In this document: positions 10,762 through 21,262 of the stretch, piece by piece
How positions within the stretch are numbered: position 1 is the stretch's first letter
Layout of the letters: the number at the start of each line of letters is the position of its first letter
Origin: Oasisia sp. SBJ-2009
Taxonomy: Eukaryota; Annelida; Polychaeta; Sabellida; Siboglinidae
Direction of reading: 5' to 3'
DNA length: 64,000 nucleotides
NCBI GenBank assembly: GCA_964017155.1
Contig: OZ024855.1
Location: 1,657,779-1,721,778, forward strand
Program-made: the position numbers and the translations under genes
Notes under the pieces: generated by a model
Seen by the model: only the letters and a program-made list of their open reading frames with translations
Told to the model about the DNA's origin: nothing
Database searches by the model: none

Positions 10762-11264
10762 CACTCAGAACGTTGACAACTGCGTCTACGTGGGACAGAG
10801 ATACAGCACCAGAGACAAAAACCAAGATAAGCAGATTCAAAGAAGACTCACGGCCGGATGGACAGCATTCGCCAAAAAACGCTACATCTTCAAGGGTAAC
10901 ATTGGAACATGCATGTATAGACAAATATACAACTCATGCAAAAACAACGATGGAACGGAGTATGTTAAAAATCACATACCGAGGCCGAAAAAAACCCACA
11001 AAGTAGTAGAAAAATGTCACAGACATTATTCAACAAGTCAGAACACGGAAGTAAACCTGGGCAAGGCACGTCAGTAAAATACGAAATAACCGATGGGCAT
11101 TGTGTATCACCGTCAAACCCTACGAAAGGAAACGACCTTTAGAAAGATGTTGGAGAGACGAACTAGACGACTACTGGAACGGTACCATCTAGTAGCGGAT
11201 TGCGCAACAACCTAACCACGTGACACTATGGCTACACAATAATGATGATGATGATGATGATGAT
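10762..11264 (+). mobile_element. RTE-like LINE fragment, internally deleted, with (GAT)n 3' tail
   Basis: Plus-strand frames give VDNCVYVGQRYSTRDKNQDK, IQRRLTAGWTAFAKKRYIF and GNIGTCMYRQIYNSC, the RT thumb region of endonuclease-RT LINEs. After a gap comes CWRDELDDYWNGTIW, the C-terminus of the same protein. The piece ends in ATGATGATG repeats at about 11240-11264, the usual 3' tail of such elements. The middle part is missing. Confidence 0.78.
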
Positions 11265-12040
11265 GCATGTGTGCCCATACCTTCAGTAATTGCAACTGAA
11301 AATACAGATACGGCGAAAATGGGATTTCAAATAAACACTGTTATTTCATAGATAATACTGCGTACTTTGTAATGCTATAACATATTCTCCATATATAGAT
11401 ATGCAGACCAACATTCCATTTTAATAACATATTCACAGTAAATATACAAGATTGCTTGCCAGAATTCTAAGCTATTTATTTCCTTCGCAGAAAGCCTGAA
11501 TGACAAAGATTTCATTTTTGAGACGCACGAGATCAAGTGCCTTTAAAACTACAATTGTTCAGATATTAAATAAGTGTGATATATTTCAAAAATATTCCAC
11601 GAATGCTATCTAATTTGCAACGTTTACCCACCCCATACAGATAATAATTATGAATCGTGTACGTGTGACCCCCACTTCTGTAATTAATATAGAACTAGTT
11701 ACGACGGAACTGAGGAAAAAATAAAACCAGTAATTTCACAGAGAATACCATGAGCTTTACATTGCTACTATCTATATTCCATCTCTACCAACACATGCAC
11801 GTATTCCCGTGCATTAAATACGTTGACCTATTGTATGCATTATCATTACCGAAAACATTAAGTGATTTTGTTGGTGAAAACCAGAATGGATTAGATTCCT
11901 TTTTGTAATGTGATGCAATGTCAAAACGTATGCAGTCCTCGGGATATTAAAATAGTGTTAATATGTTTGTGAGGCAGACGACAAACGACATGGCCGAGAA
12001 CTGCTCTAAAAGGTAGCTGCATTGTAAACATAGGCGGATA
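11265..12040. other. AT-rich intronic stretch, nothing recognised
   Basis: No gene-like frame, repeat family or structural RNA recognised. Confidence 0.6.
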
Positions 12041-12044
12041 AACG

Positions 12045-12480
12045 GGAGCAGTACTCCAAGCGCCCAAACCTGCGCTTCCATGGTATCTAGGAAAAGGACG
12101 GCGACGACACCAATGCCAATGTGATTGCCGTGGTGCAGCAGAAACTAAGGCTGGATCAAATTGTGCCGACCAGCTGGAACACACCCACAGAATCGGGCCG
12201 AAGCACGATGCGAAGGGTTGTCCGCACAAGCGCGCGGTCATTGTTCGATTTCGAAGCGAAGCCGTGCGTGACGAAGTGTATTGCGTACGCACTCACCTGA
12301 AAGAATATATTAGAATGCACACAGACAGGCAAGTGTTTCTGAACGAAGACTTGACGGCCAAACGGGCGAAGTTAGCGCCCCTAGCACGACATAAGGAACG
12401 AGAAAAAAATCACGGACTGCTGGACGCTTGCGGGCCGCGTCCTCATCAACGCTATCAAAGGAACAGAGGTCGATAACATG
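12045..12480 (+). mobile_element. LINE ORF1-protein fragment
   Basis: Plus-strand frames read THRIGPKHDAKG, then AVIVRFRSEAVRDEVYCVRT, HTDRQVFLNEDLTAKRAKLA and KNHGLLDACG. RxRxVIVRF..RxxV...R and the I/VFLNEDLT..R..L pattern are typical of LINE ORF1 nucleic-acid chaperone proteins. Frames are shifted several times. It is a fragment with no adjoining RT in the same orientation. Confidence 0.65.
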
Positions 12481-12609
12481 TACAATCGTTTACCGACCTT
12501 TTTCACAACATGTCAGATCCTGAGAAATTGGCACACCTAACACCTTTGCATTGCAAACATGTGCTATGTCCCTCCAATCAATCTTTATGTGCGGGATAGA
12601 GCTTCTGAA

Positions 12610-13600
12610 GTTGCCATCTTATGCAAAACTAATAATTATTTCTTTTGAATTTTCCGAATAAATTGTCATGTTCTGTTGTGTCCTTCTAGCAGCAATATCA
12701 ACCGACTCTTGTATAACAGATACAGCCTTTCTGTCGCATATTTTAAATAAAGTACTGCCATCTACGTACATATATAATGGAACAGTCGTTCTTAAATCAT
12801 TCATGTAAACAAGGAAGCATTTAGGTCTAGACAATGTTACTTGCGGTACTCCCCCATTGGGATGACCAGAATGATAATATTCATTTCCTATTTTACTAGT
12901 TGAGCTCTGTCTAATAGAAATATTGCCATTCATCTCATCATATGTGCGGGCAACCCATACGAATGTAGCTTATCTAGTAACAAATGATGATTAATAAGAT
13001 GAAACAATTTGATAAAGTCTAGCATTACAACGCTGATATAGAATTCAATTTATCTGATGCTTTATACCACACATGAACCAGTTCGACAAGAACGTCTGTT
13101 GTGGACGTTCCGATAATTCCTCCAAATTGCGTAACATCAATTTCAACTTCAATTGTTTCATCCACCCATTTCATTATTGTTGACTCAAACACATTGGCAG
13201 CTATTGGAGTTAATGAAATTGGTATAATGTCTTTTTCAATCGACACAGAGGGGTTTGTTTTTGGCAATTGTATTAAATTGGCCATTCTTTATTCCATAGG
13301 AGTACACCTCCTCTTAGTGAATTGACCAAAAATAGCAGTTAATGGAGGGGCGAGAACATTTGCATATTTTTGTTTAATACCCATACAGGAATGTTGTCAA
13401 GCCCAGTAGCCTCGTTGGCTTTATCGCTTTCCAAGGCTTTGAAATAGTACATAGGCATATTACATACTGATCCGGCAGTTCCTCGTTAACGTTGAACACA
13501 GTGTGACCCGTATATAACCGAGACAAATGGTCACTTACAGACACAAATAAATAATTCATTGTATTGACCAATAAGCCACAATCACCATAGTGATGTCTTG
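12610..13600 (-). mobile_element. LINE reverse transcriptase fragment (internally deleted)
   Basis: Minus strand: KALESDKANEATGLDNIPVW (about 13440-13380), LPKTNPSVSIEKDIIPISLT and FESTIMKWVDETIE (13285-13025), then GVPQVTLSRPKCFLVYMNDL, LYMYVDGSTLF and VDIAARRTQQNMTIYSEN (12933-12619). The catalytic box reads YVDG instead of YxDD, and the segment holding the first catalytic Asp is largely missing at 12950-13020. Confidence 0.78.
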
Positions 13601-13639
13601 TGAAAACGAAATGTACAAACATTAATATTTGACTTTTTA

Positions 13640-14520
13640 TTATTTTTTAATTAGCAATTTATCTTGCCATATAGAATGACAACAATTATATTGGCAGACC
13701 TCAGTCACTGTGTAAACGACTTGTTAAAATGATCCATGCATGTCTTAATATAAATGTTCATTTTAAGTTATTGCTACTGTGACATTATTGTTATATTGAG
13801 GTTTATTATGTATACACTGTTTTCTGTGCCAAATGCAAAAGACAACAAGCGGAAAAGTCAGAGGAGTTTGCACATTTTCGAATACTGGTAGATAAGGTGT
13901 GTTAGTGTCATATTTTAAGGCATACGTGCGTTTAACATAATCAATACATGGCAAAACATACTTGTAATCTCAGATATATGTGCTGGGATGAACAATTCAA
14001 ACGTTGTGAATTGGATATTGTGTATTGGATGTTGTGTATTGGATACATAATTTACGAATTTTTGAAGGGCAAATCAGTCTTATATTGTATTGAATAATGC
14101 CAAAATTACGTGGTAATTTTCACAATTTAGATATGTTCATTACTAGTTATTGTTATTATATATTTGTTGCTATAGTGTAGTTCATTATTTTATAATTACG
14201 CTTTGCCAGATGTAAGGCCAGCCAGTCAGCCAGCCAACTAGCATTACTATATGCGGTTATTAATGTCCTTTGCTGTATTATCCACATGTTTCTTTTCTTT
14301 TAATATGCCATCGTTTTTACCGACTAACACAATATACATTTTATATGCTATCCCTGTCGACGAACTTTGAAGTGTGGAATTTCGAACGTTATCTTACTGT
14401 ATGTGTAAATGAACGATGCTATTAATATTAGCAGGATCCAAACAAACAGGAAATGTAATTTAACAACGTTAAACAATGAAACCAAACTCAGTGAAAACGA
14501 AATGGGCGAAGACTCTCCTT
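13640..14520. other. AT-rich intronic stretch, nothing recognised
   Basis: No supported gene, element end or structural RNA. Confidence 0.6.
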
Positions 14521-14524
14521 TCTC

Positions 14525-14741
14525 ACTTAATACAAGTGAATGCAAATGTTTTACGTGTTGATTTTTTTAAATATGTCAAAGCTGAACATGTATTCTTATC
14601 AATGTTTTGCGTCAATTGCCGTAGTTTCGAAGCCCAATGGGACTGTTTACAATAATTACTTTTCAATATATCGTCAAACGGTCTATCCTCTGACTTCGTT
14701 GGTCTCATTAGCGGGGTAGGAATATCCAGATGTTCATACAT
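14525..14741 (+). mobile_element. LINE endonuclease N-terminal fragment, left of the inserted TIR unit
   Basis: Plus-strand frames read VDFFKYVKAEHVFLSMFCVN, CRSFEAQWDCLQ and LFNISSNGLSSDFVGLISGV, the start of an AP-endonuclease domain (N-x-R-S, xDxxGLxE region). The reading is cut at 14741 by the TIR unit and continues near 17847 with NGYHNVLLYTIFD. Confidence 0.65.
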
Positions 14742-15009
14742 ATTGCGCACTTGGTGACAAGTTTTTGCAAATTGGCATGTTGTTAGGTATGGGCATAAGG
14801 TTTTCAAAAACCACCGCAAACAAGTTGGGGTAGCCCCCTGGTCGCCGGTATGCGCGAAATCCAATATGGCCGCTGAAGCCCGTGATCTGAAATAGATAAT
14901 GGCTTATCTTTAGTTCTACCAGCACTACATGAACGTGTAATGCCACAATTTGTATGTTTATTGGGGCGAGGAATCCATTTCTGAAGTTAATTTCCTGTTT
15001 TCAGGTCAT
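14742..15009 (+). repeat. Left terminal inverted repeat (268 bp) of the nuclease-carrying unit
   Basis: Reverse complement of 17526-17793 with only scattered mismatches. The outer end begins ATTGCGCACTTGGTGACAAG and the inner end finishes CCTGTTTTCAGGTCA. The two arms have the same length. Confidence 0.85.
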
Positions 15010-15261
15010 TTTCTAGGTGAAATATGTTTTTCGTGATATCTGTAGGATAACCATTATTTATTTTTGAAAATGACTTTCCATAAGCAATCGTTGCCAAATA
15101 GTACAATCTAACATATGTAATTTGTCTAAATGTCATGATTAATGTTTAAATGTGTTTTTCTGGGTGTGTTTTGACACCTATCAAACGTCGTTTAAAGAGT
15201 GTGATTGTGTTAGACACAACAAATTACCAACTTTCTCTTCAGGAATAATCCTAAGTAAAAT

Positions 15262-17283
15262 GTGTCCTATGGCGCTATGTTTGGTACCACCGGAACGTCC
15301 ATGAGGCGTTTATGGCAGTTCGTCGTGCAACGTGGCGACAAGAAGTCTTCACTGATGGCACTTAACCAGAGCCAAGAGCACAGCATCCAGTTTCTGAAGG
15401 AAGATAGTGAAGCAAAGGGCCTATATGGAAAGCAGGAATCTAAGAAGGTCATCGAGCTCTCCAAACCTCAAGTACTAAGAGCCATTGATGAGTTTGAATG
15501 TACCAGCTTCTCTGCCTCATCCCCCAAAGAAAGTTTGGAGCATCCAGAGTCATCAGTTGCTGTACAGAAAAAGTTCATCAAACACTTGAATGCTCTATGT
15601 GATCAGTAATAAACCCCATCAATTAGACGAGTTCGGAGCTAATCACTTTGAACACTGGCGAGGTCATGGACCCCCCTATCGTTGATTGTCTCAAGAATGC
15701 TCCAACCATCGCCATAAAAAAGGGTCACAGAATTTGTCACTGACAGAATCGAAAAAGCTTCTAAGCCCTTGTCCGACGTAATAAAAAAACCCAACCTGTA
15801 AACATTCTCAAACAGACCACCAGCGGGTCTAAAGAAGGGTGCTGACAAGCTGGGTTCTGCTAAGGCGAATGCAGCTCTCGACACCAAATTGTTCTTGTCC
15901 TTACAAGCACGTCCTGAGGCAGATATAAATGCTTTTTTTAAGCATGAGAATCCACGAGAACCACCGTCTTTGTCAGATCGAGGTAAGCTGCAAGGAAACA
16001 AGTCAGATAGTATTGCTTGTCTACCAGGCATGCCTGCTCCGGGCCGCTCTAAAGCAGTAACATAAGCTACAGTAATTATTTGTGATATGGCCGCAGTCAT
16101 ACACATCATCACACCCCAGCGCGCCCGAATCGTTGGGGAGTACACGCAGATGCAATTGTTGCCATACATGCAGAGTCAGATGACGGAAAACACATCACGA
16201 GTGGACGCAATCTGGGACGCATACCAAGAAGCGTGTCTCAAGTCACAAACTCGTGCCAAGCGGGGTGAGACTTCAAGTCGTCGAACACTAGTCTCTGCCA
16301 AGATACCTATCCCCAAGGGAGTCGAATGGCAGAAGTTCCTCAAAGGTAACCAAACTAAAGATGCGCTATTCCAAGTCATCGGTCAGGAACTTCAGAGGAG
16401 CACAGTTGAATCAACATACCAACTCGTCACAACAAAGGCTGACATTGTACTCAGTAACAAAGCAACTGACATAACTGCCTTATCCCCATGCCAGCAAGAA
16501 GAAGCAGACACGAGGATGATGCTCCACTTACGTCATGCTACCATGCAGGGTCACACTGTTGACCATCAACATCTTCTACGAGCTAGGTCTCTCCGAACTG
16601 TGGGTCGGATTCGGAACAGGGAAATCATACAAAGATATCCCAATCCATCACGTCTCGCAATTGCTGGGAGCTCAACGTTGCAAAGTGTTACCCCTCTTCC
16701 ATGCCATCACAGGGTGCGACGTAGTATCAGCGATGTTTGGAATCGGTAAGAAGACGGCATGGAATGCATGGATAGCCTATCCCGAGGTCACCGACACACT
16801 GAGCGCCATCACCCAGGATCCGAACAGCTCACACTTGACTCGCTTCACATGCGACATCTCGAGCGCTGGACTGTACTCATGTATAGTAAGAACTGTAATG
16901 CAGAGTTGGTAAATGATGCAAGGAAGCTCATGTTCCCTCACAGCTTAAGGTCCCTGGACTCCATCCCGCCAACCAAGAATGCCTTATTCCGGCATATCAA
17001 GCGTGCCCTGCTAGTCGCAGCCTTTATCTGGAAGCAATCCCTCTCCAAGACTCCAGAGATCCCAAAACCCAGTGAATGGGGCTGGGAATGGAACATCAGG
17101 ACAAAACAGTGGGTACCATATTGGACAGATCTGTCGGACGTCAGACAGGCATGGTCGCTGCTCCTCCGCTGTGGCTGTAGTGTTGCCTGTAAGGGAAACT
17201 GTAACTGCCACCGAGCTGGACCCCGATGTAGCAGTCTGTGCAAGTGCGAAGGAGGTTGCACAAATATTGACAAAGAAGGCTGA
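15262..17283 (+). pseudogene. Nuclease-family gene copy B with Cys-rich C-terminus (broken)
   Basis: One frame runs from 15262 to 16749 with several stops around 15610-16070, then shifts. Visible in order: VAVQKKFIKHLNAL (15550); DRIEKASKPLSDVIKKPNL and KHENPREPPSLSDRGKLQG (15740-16000); LPYMQSQMTENTSRVDAIWD and SQTRAKRG (16160-16270); CQQEEADTRMMLHLRHAT (acidic box, 16490); then after a frameshift FYELGLSELWVGFGTGKSY, HAITGCDVVSAMFGIGKKTA (16700-16760); then NALFRHIKRALLVAAFIWKQ, SEWGWEWN and a tail with about a dozen Cys (CGCSVACKGNCNCHRAG, CSSLCKCEGGC) up to TGA 17283. The DTD box expected between the EEAD and GCD boxes is deleted at the frameshift near 16560. Full-length relatives have a second, N-terminal half that is absent here. 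Confidence 0.75.
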
Positions 17284-17525
17284 CTTGATCATGGCAATGA
17301 TGTGTGCCGAGTACTATGGCGCAGATATTAAGCTGATTAAAGTAATTATATTTACTTATTACATCCCTGGACGTTTGGTACAAATATATTTTCAACAATA
17401 AAAGTAAAACATTGCTGCCGTAAACATATGTGTACAGCCATGCATGATATTCACATATGGCTTAGCTTCCAAATTAGGTCTGATTTCCCTAAAAGTGACC
17501 ATTAAAAATCGGTTCACTTTCTAAG

Positions 17526-17793
17526 TGACCTGAAAACAGGAAAATAACTTCAGAAATGGATTCCTCGCCCCAGTCAACATACAAATTGTGGCATTACACG
17601 TTCATGTAGTGCTGGTAGAACCAAAGATAAGCCATTATCTATTTCAGATCACGGGCTTCAGCGGCCATATTGGATTTTGCGCATACCGGCCACCAGGGGG
17701 GCTACACCAACTTGTTTGCGGTGGTTTTTGAAAACCTTATGCCCATACCTAACACCATGCCAAATTGCAAAAACTTGTCACCAAGTGCGCAAT
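17526..17793 (-). repeat. Right terminal inverted repeat (268 bp) of the nuclease-carrying unit
   Basis: Inverted copy of 14742-15009. The outer end is CTTGTCACCAAGTGCGCAAT. Confidence 0.85.
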
Positions 17794-17846
17794 TTCTCTG
17801 AATTCCCTCCCAGCTACACTGAAATTTTCAAAATGTCTTACACTAT

Positions 17847-18830
17847 AAAATGAACGGTTATCACAATGTATTATTATATACGATATTTGATACAGATGAT
17901 TGCCACGGGGAACGTGTAGGATTGTATATAAGTGACACATGTACTTATTCTAAGCGAGAAGACGTATCTGTATTTATCCCTCATGTATTTGAGTCAACAT
18001 TTTTCGAATTACAAATTACAAAACGTAAACCAATAATTGTAGGTGTACTATATCGTCCAAAAACTCATCCACGGGCAAATCTGTATTTTTGTTTTACAAG
18101 AACAATAGTAGATATCCAGGACATAATATCAAGTGAAAACAAAATAGCCTATCTGATGGGTGATTTTAATACATATTTACTAAAGTTTGCAACCCATCCA
18201 AAAACTAATGATTTTATTGATAATGTAATAGCACAAGGATTTACTCCTCACATAGCAAAGCCAACGAGAATAACTTCTACAACAGCAACTGTTATAGACC
18301 ATTTGTATTCCAATCATACTCATACTAACTATGATTATGAGATCACTGTCATATACATGACGGACCATTTTGGAACATTCCTTTTAGTTTATATATTCCT
18401 CCTGTGCACAAAGTAGAATATAAACAAACACGTCAGCGGAACAAGTGTAATATAAAAAAATTATAATACCAAGAGCAGCCTACACTACTCTGTTATCTGC
18501 AATTGATCCAAACGAAACATATAGCAATTTAATGCTAATATATAAATCATTATTTGAAATATCATGCCCAGTGAAAATTACCAAAATAAATAAAAAGTAT
18601 ATTAAAAGAGAAACCTGGATAACGTCTAGCTTATTTGTTTCGTCAATAAAAAGAAGACAAACTACTCCGACGAAAGTTACCTAAACCAAATGTGCAGAGA
18701 GACAGATAATGCTTATATAGCATACTGTAGACTATATAGGAAGGCAAACAGAGCTGCAAAGACAAAATATTATGTTGATATTGGACACATCAAATATACA
18801 TGGATTACATTGAGGCAGGGTATTTCCAAA
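17847..18830 (+). mobile_element. LINE endonuclease (C-terminal part) and linker, right of the TIR unit
   Basis: Frame 17850-18416 encodes NGYHNVLLYT, GERVGLYISD, PIIVGVLYRP, IAYLMGDFNTYLL and a TDHFG box, the AP-endonuclease signature (GDFN, xDHxxL). Beyond the stop another frame continues with IDPNETYSNLML, TWITSSLFVSSIKR and AYIAYCRLYRKANRAAKTKY, the endonuclease-to-RT linker. The RT itself is missing. Confidence 0.8.
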
Positions 18831-19715
18831 CAAAAGTTTGCTTACGTTTCCCTCAAACATTCATTGTAAATGGAGAACAAGGGTCAAACTATATCATTAT
18901 TACTTTAGTTTGTTCTTGTTGTGAAATAAAAGTTACTATAGTAATGGGGATCTACAAATCCACGTTAGTCGCTTGAGGCGCCAATACGCAACTAGACCCT
19001 AGTTGAGTATCAGTGCCTCTACCGACTTACGTGCATTTGTTTGCATGTTTTGCTGAAAACTTGCTTAAATCATCCTCAATTAGCTATTGACCTTGTAGGC
19101 GCGTAGCCAGCGATAGTTTGTAGGTGGGCATGCCCTATGTGTGGTCAATAGACAGAACAGCATGTTGTATGTATGGGTGGTAAATAGACAGAAGAGGCAA
19201 AACAACGCCATCTTGGCACTGAATTCAATCGAAAGTCCCGCGACGTTTCATCGACTGTAAATGTAGACATCATGCTTTCATATTGACTGACATGTTATAC
19301 GATATTAATATCTAACTATGTGTGAAGACGTAGCAGTCTCGTGTGATGCGTACAGTGAGCTATATATTATTTGAAACATCCTTTTCGGCATCGAGCCAGC
19401 ACACGTGTCTTCGGGCCACCAGTCGACGTTCCATCGGCTGTAAATCACTTACAACTAAGTATACATTAATGTAATTATTATGCCTTCACATTGACGGACA
19501 TGTCAGACTGTATCCATCATTAGCTATATGTGAGGCGTCGTAGATATGCGAGGTCAACATGTGATTGTAGGCTGATTTAAGCAAGCGTTCCGCAAAATGT
19601 TCCGCAAAACGGTGCCGCATTTTACACACGTGTAGAATACGTAAAAGACGGCACAAAGACCCTAGTTGCATTAGAGCGCCCTCTGTCGGATTAGTTATTG
19701 TGGTACCTCGTTAGA
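18831..19715. other. Non-coding stretch with an imperfect duplication
   Basis: No gene seen. A roughly 190-bp unit appears twice in degenerate form between about 19235 and 19560 (shared pieces: CGACTGTAAAT/CGGCTGTAAAT, TCATATTGACTGACATG/TCACATTGACGGACATG). Confidence 0.5.
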
Positions 19716-19719
19716 TCAA

Positions 19720-19985
19720 TGTTATCGACATTACGCTTCCATTTACTTGATTCCATCAACGACAAGATGTCACAGCTATAATTATGTGTATCCGCTGGTG
19801 AAAGTGATATATAAAATTGTGGCATCGGCACGCGAGTGATAATTTATGTTACAGTTCGTGATGACTCGACTAAGTGATGCAGTGTATAAACTAAACAGAA
19901 CAGGACCAAGGACAGATCCCCGTGGAACTCCAAATGCAATATATGTGGGTGAATTGCGTGAACCAGTTATGTTAATTATTTGGTA
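19720..19985 (-). mobile_element. LINE reverse transcriptase fragment
   Basis: The minus strand reads ITGSRNSPTYIAFGVPRGSV, LGPVLFSLYTASLSRVITNC and NYHSRADATILYITF, the GVPQGSVLGP and YADD region of an L2/CR1-like RT. The YADD box has decayed to RADA. Confidence 0.72.
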
Positions 19986-20197
19986 TAATCAGGATGATAC
20001 AAAATAATATACTAATATATAAACATACTCTTTCTGTGACCACCCCTCCCTCCGTAATTCTTTTTGTCTCTGTGTCTGTATCGTCTGTGTCGAAAAACGT
20101 ACATACATGCACCACCGCATGTAACACTATATATTCCCACAAGTCATAATGGCTTACTTCGCTTACCCATACCTTTTTATAACATGACACCACTAAC

Positions 20198-20455
20198 CTG
20201 TAACACACGCCAAATCCTTGCCACAGCAGTATCTGCTTTGGCCGCCATGAAATATTTCTCCAAGTAGCCCCCTTTCCGCATGCCGTAATGCATATCGGGC
20301 ACATTAGCCATTTGCGCTACAGTTTTCAGCTTTAGATTTTTAGGGGTTTTCTTGATCAGAAACGTGTATCCTGTGGGTTCAGTTGGTTGTAGGAAGTCGA
20401 GGGCTTTGACTCGATCTGGAGTCGTCGATAATCCGATTGCGCTGACGTTTGCCCG
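20198..20455 (-). CDS. Channel-less iGluR-type ligand-binding protein, exon carrying the direct S1-S2 fusion
   Basis: This 86-codon exon is flanked by a TCACAG acceptor and a CAG|GTTAGT donor, both phase 0. Its first 39 residues are the end of S1. TTPDRVKALDF aligns with the family's TLVREEVIDF, so the arginine that grips the ligand carboxylate is kept (about residue 79 of the visible protein). FLIKKTPK corresponds to the S1 end just before M1. The next residues, NLKLKTVAQMANVPDMHYG, are already the start of S2 (family: AEDLSKQTEIAYG). No M1, pore loop or M3 lies between them, and no intron could hide one because the junction is inside a single exon. The S2 loop that normally carries Ser-Thr ligand contacts reads GMRKGGYLEKYF and lacks them. 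ANVS is a possible N-glycosylation site. Confidence 0.88.
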
Positions 20456-20635
20456 CTGTGATGCAAAGGACGGTATTTGAATAACACACAAATAAATCAC
20501 TTGAGGTGAGAAAATAAGTATTACAGTGTGACGTTACACATATTACTATATATTATATTATCATTGTGAATCATGGACAGTAAAAAGCGCCCACAATACA
20601 CCATCAAAGCAACTGAAATGTGTTTTTAAGAAGAA

Positions 20636-21262
20636 TGATAATAATAATAAAAACATTTTTATAGCGCCATAAATCAAAGTTAGCTTGTTCGAAGGCGCTG
20701 TTACAACAAATCATAGAAAAACCTAAAAGTTAAAAATCATTAAAACATGGCATCAAATATCGAAATAAATTATCATAAAAATACACATACTTATAATAAT
20801 AATTAAAAAAAATACATAATACATTACTATGAATGTAAAAGTACTAATAGCAGCTCAGAATAATAAATAAATAAGTAATTCGTAAAATTGTAAACATCCC
20901 TCAATGTTACTGAGTAAAAAGTTCTTTAGAATAAATAAGTTTTCACAGATCATTCCATAAGTGAGGAGCAGCGATGTAGAACGCTCGATCACTGAACTGG
21001 CGGAGATATGCCCTGTGTACAACCAGTAGGGACTCTGATGACGATCGCAATGTTCTGATTGGCTGGTAGAACTCGAGCAGATCGGAGAGGTAGATAGGCG
21101 CAAGTAGATGGCTGGCTTTGTACGTTGTTAGTATGATCGTGTACTGTATACGATATCGCACGGGGAGCCAATGGAGAGTCTCTAAAATTGGTGTTACGTG
21201 GCCGTAACGACTCGCTTTCACTACAACTCGAGCTGGTGCATTTTGTGCTCTCTGCAGTTTTG
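20636..21262 (-). mobile_element. CR1/L2-type LINE, host copy: C-terminus and 3' UTR
   Basis: The minus strand reads KLQRAQNAPARVVVKASR, LHWLPVRYRIQYTIILTTYK and FYIAAPHLWNDL, the typical post-RT tail. It continues into a 3' UTR ending in AAT-type repeats and a TATAGCGCC motif at about 20636-20700. The rest of the same LINE lies beyond an inserted LINE, from 23506. Confidence 0.78.

Larger units (their letters stand above)
14742..17793 (+). mobile_element. TIR-bounded unit (3.05 kb) carrying the nuclease-family gene, inserted in a LINE
   Basis: Two 268-bp inverted repeats enclose about 2.5 kb containing one gene-like reading frame, the nuclease-family copy B. LINE endonuclease coding lies on both outer sides in the same orientation, so the whole unit moved in as one piece. 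The right edge could extend about 50 bases to 17846, where the LINE frame resumes. No clear target duplication was found. I know of no named DNA-transposon superfamily with this content, but a database check is needed. Confidence 0.7.
4668..20197 (-). other. Intron of the ligand-binding protein gene (15.5 kb), filled with mobile elements
   Basis: The interval runs from the GTTAGT donor at 20197 to the TTTCTTTAG acceptor at 4668. It contains the nuclease-family copies at 5.4-8.45 kb and 15.2-17.3 kb, several LINE fragments and MITEs. The gene still splices in phase across it, so these insertions are intronic passengers. Confidence 0.75.

Noticed and set aside
11921..12292. A 123-codon minus frame
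   Set aside because: It is antisense to the plus-strand LINE ORF1 fragment, which has the recognisable motifs.
20177..20500. Reading the S1-S2 exon as starting at an upstream ATG-like codon (MIYLCVIQIPSF)
   Set aside because: Those residues are intronic. The TCACAG acceptor at 20456 and the phase-0 join to the previous exon restore the exact family pattern.
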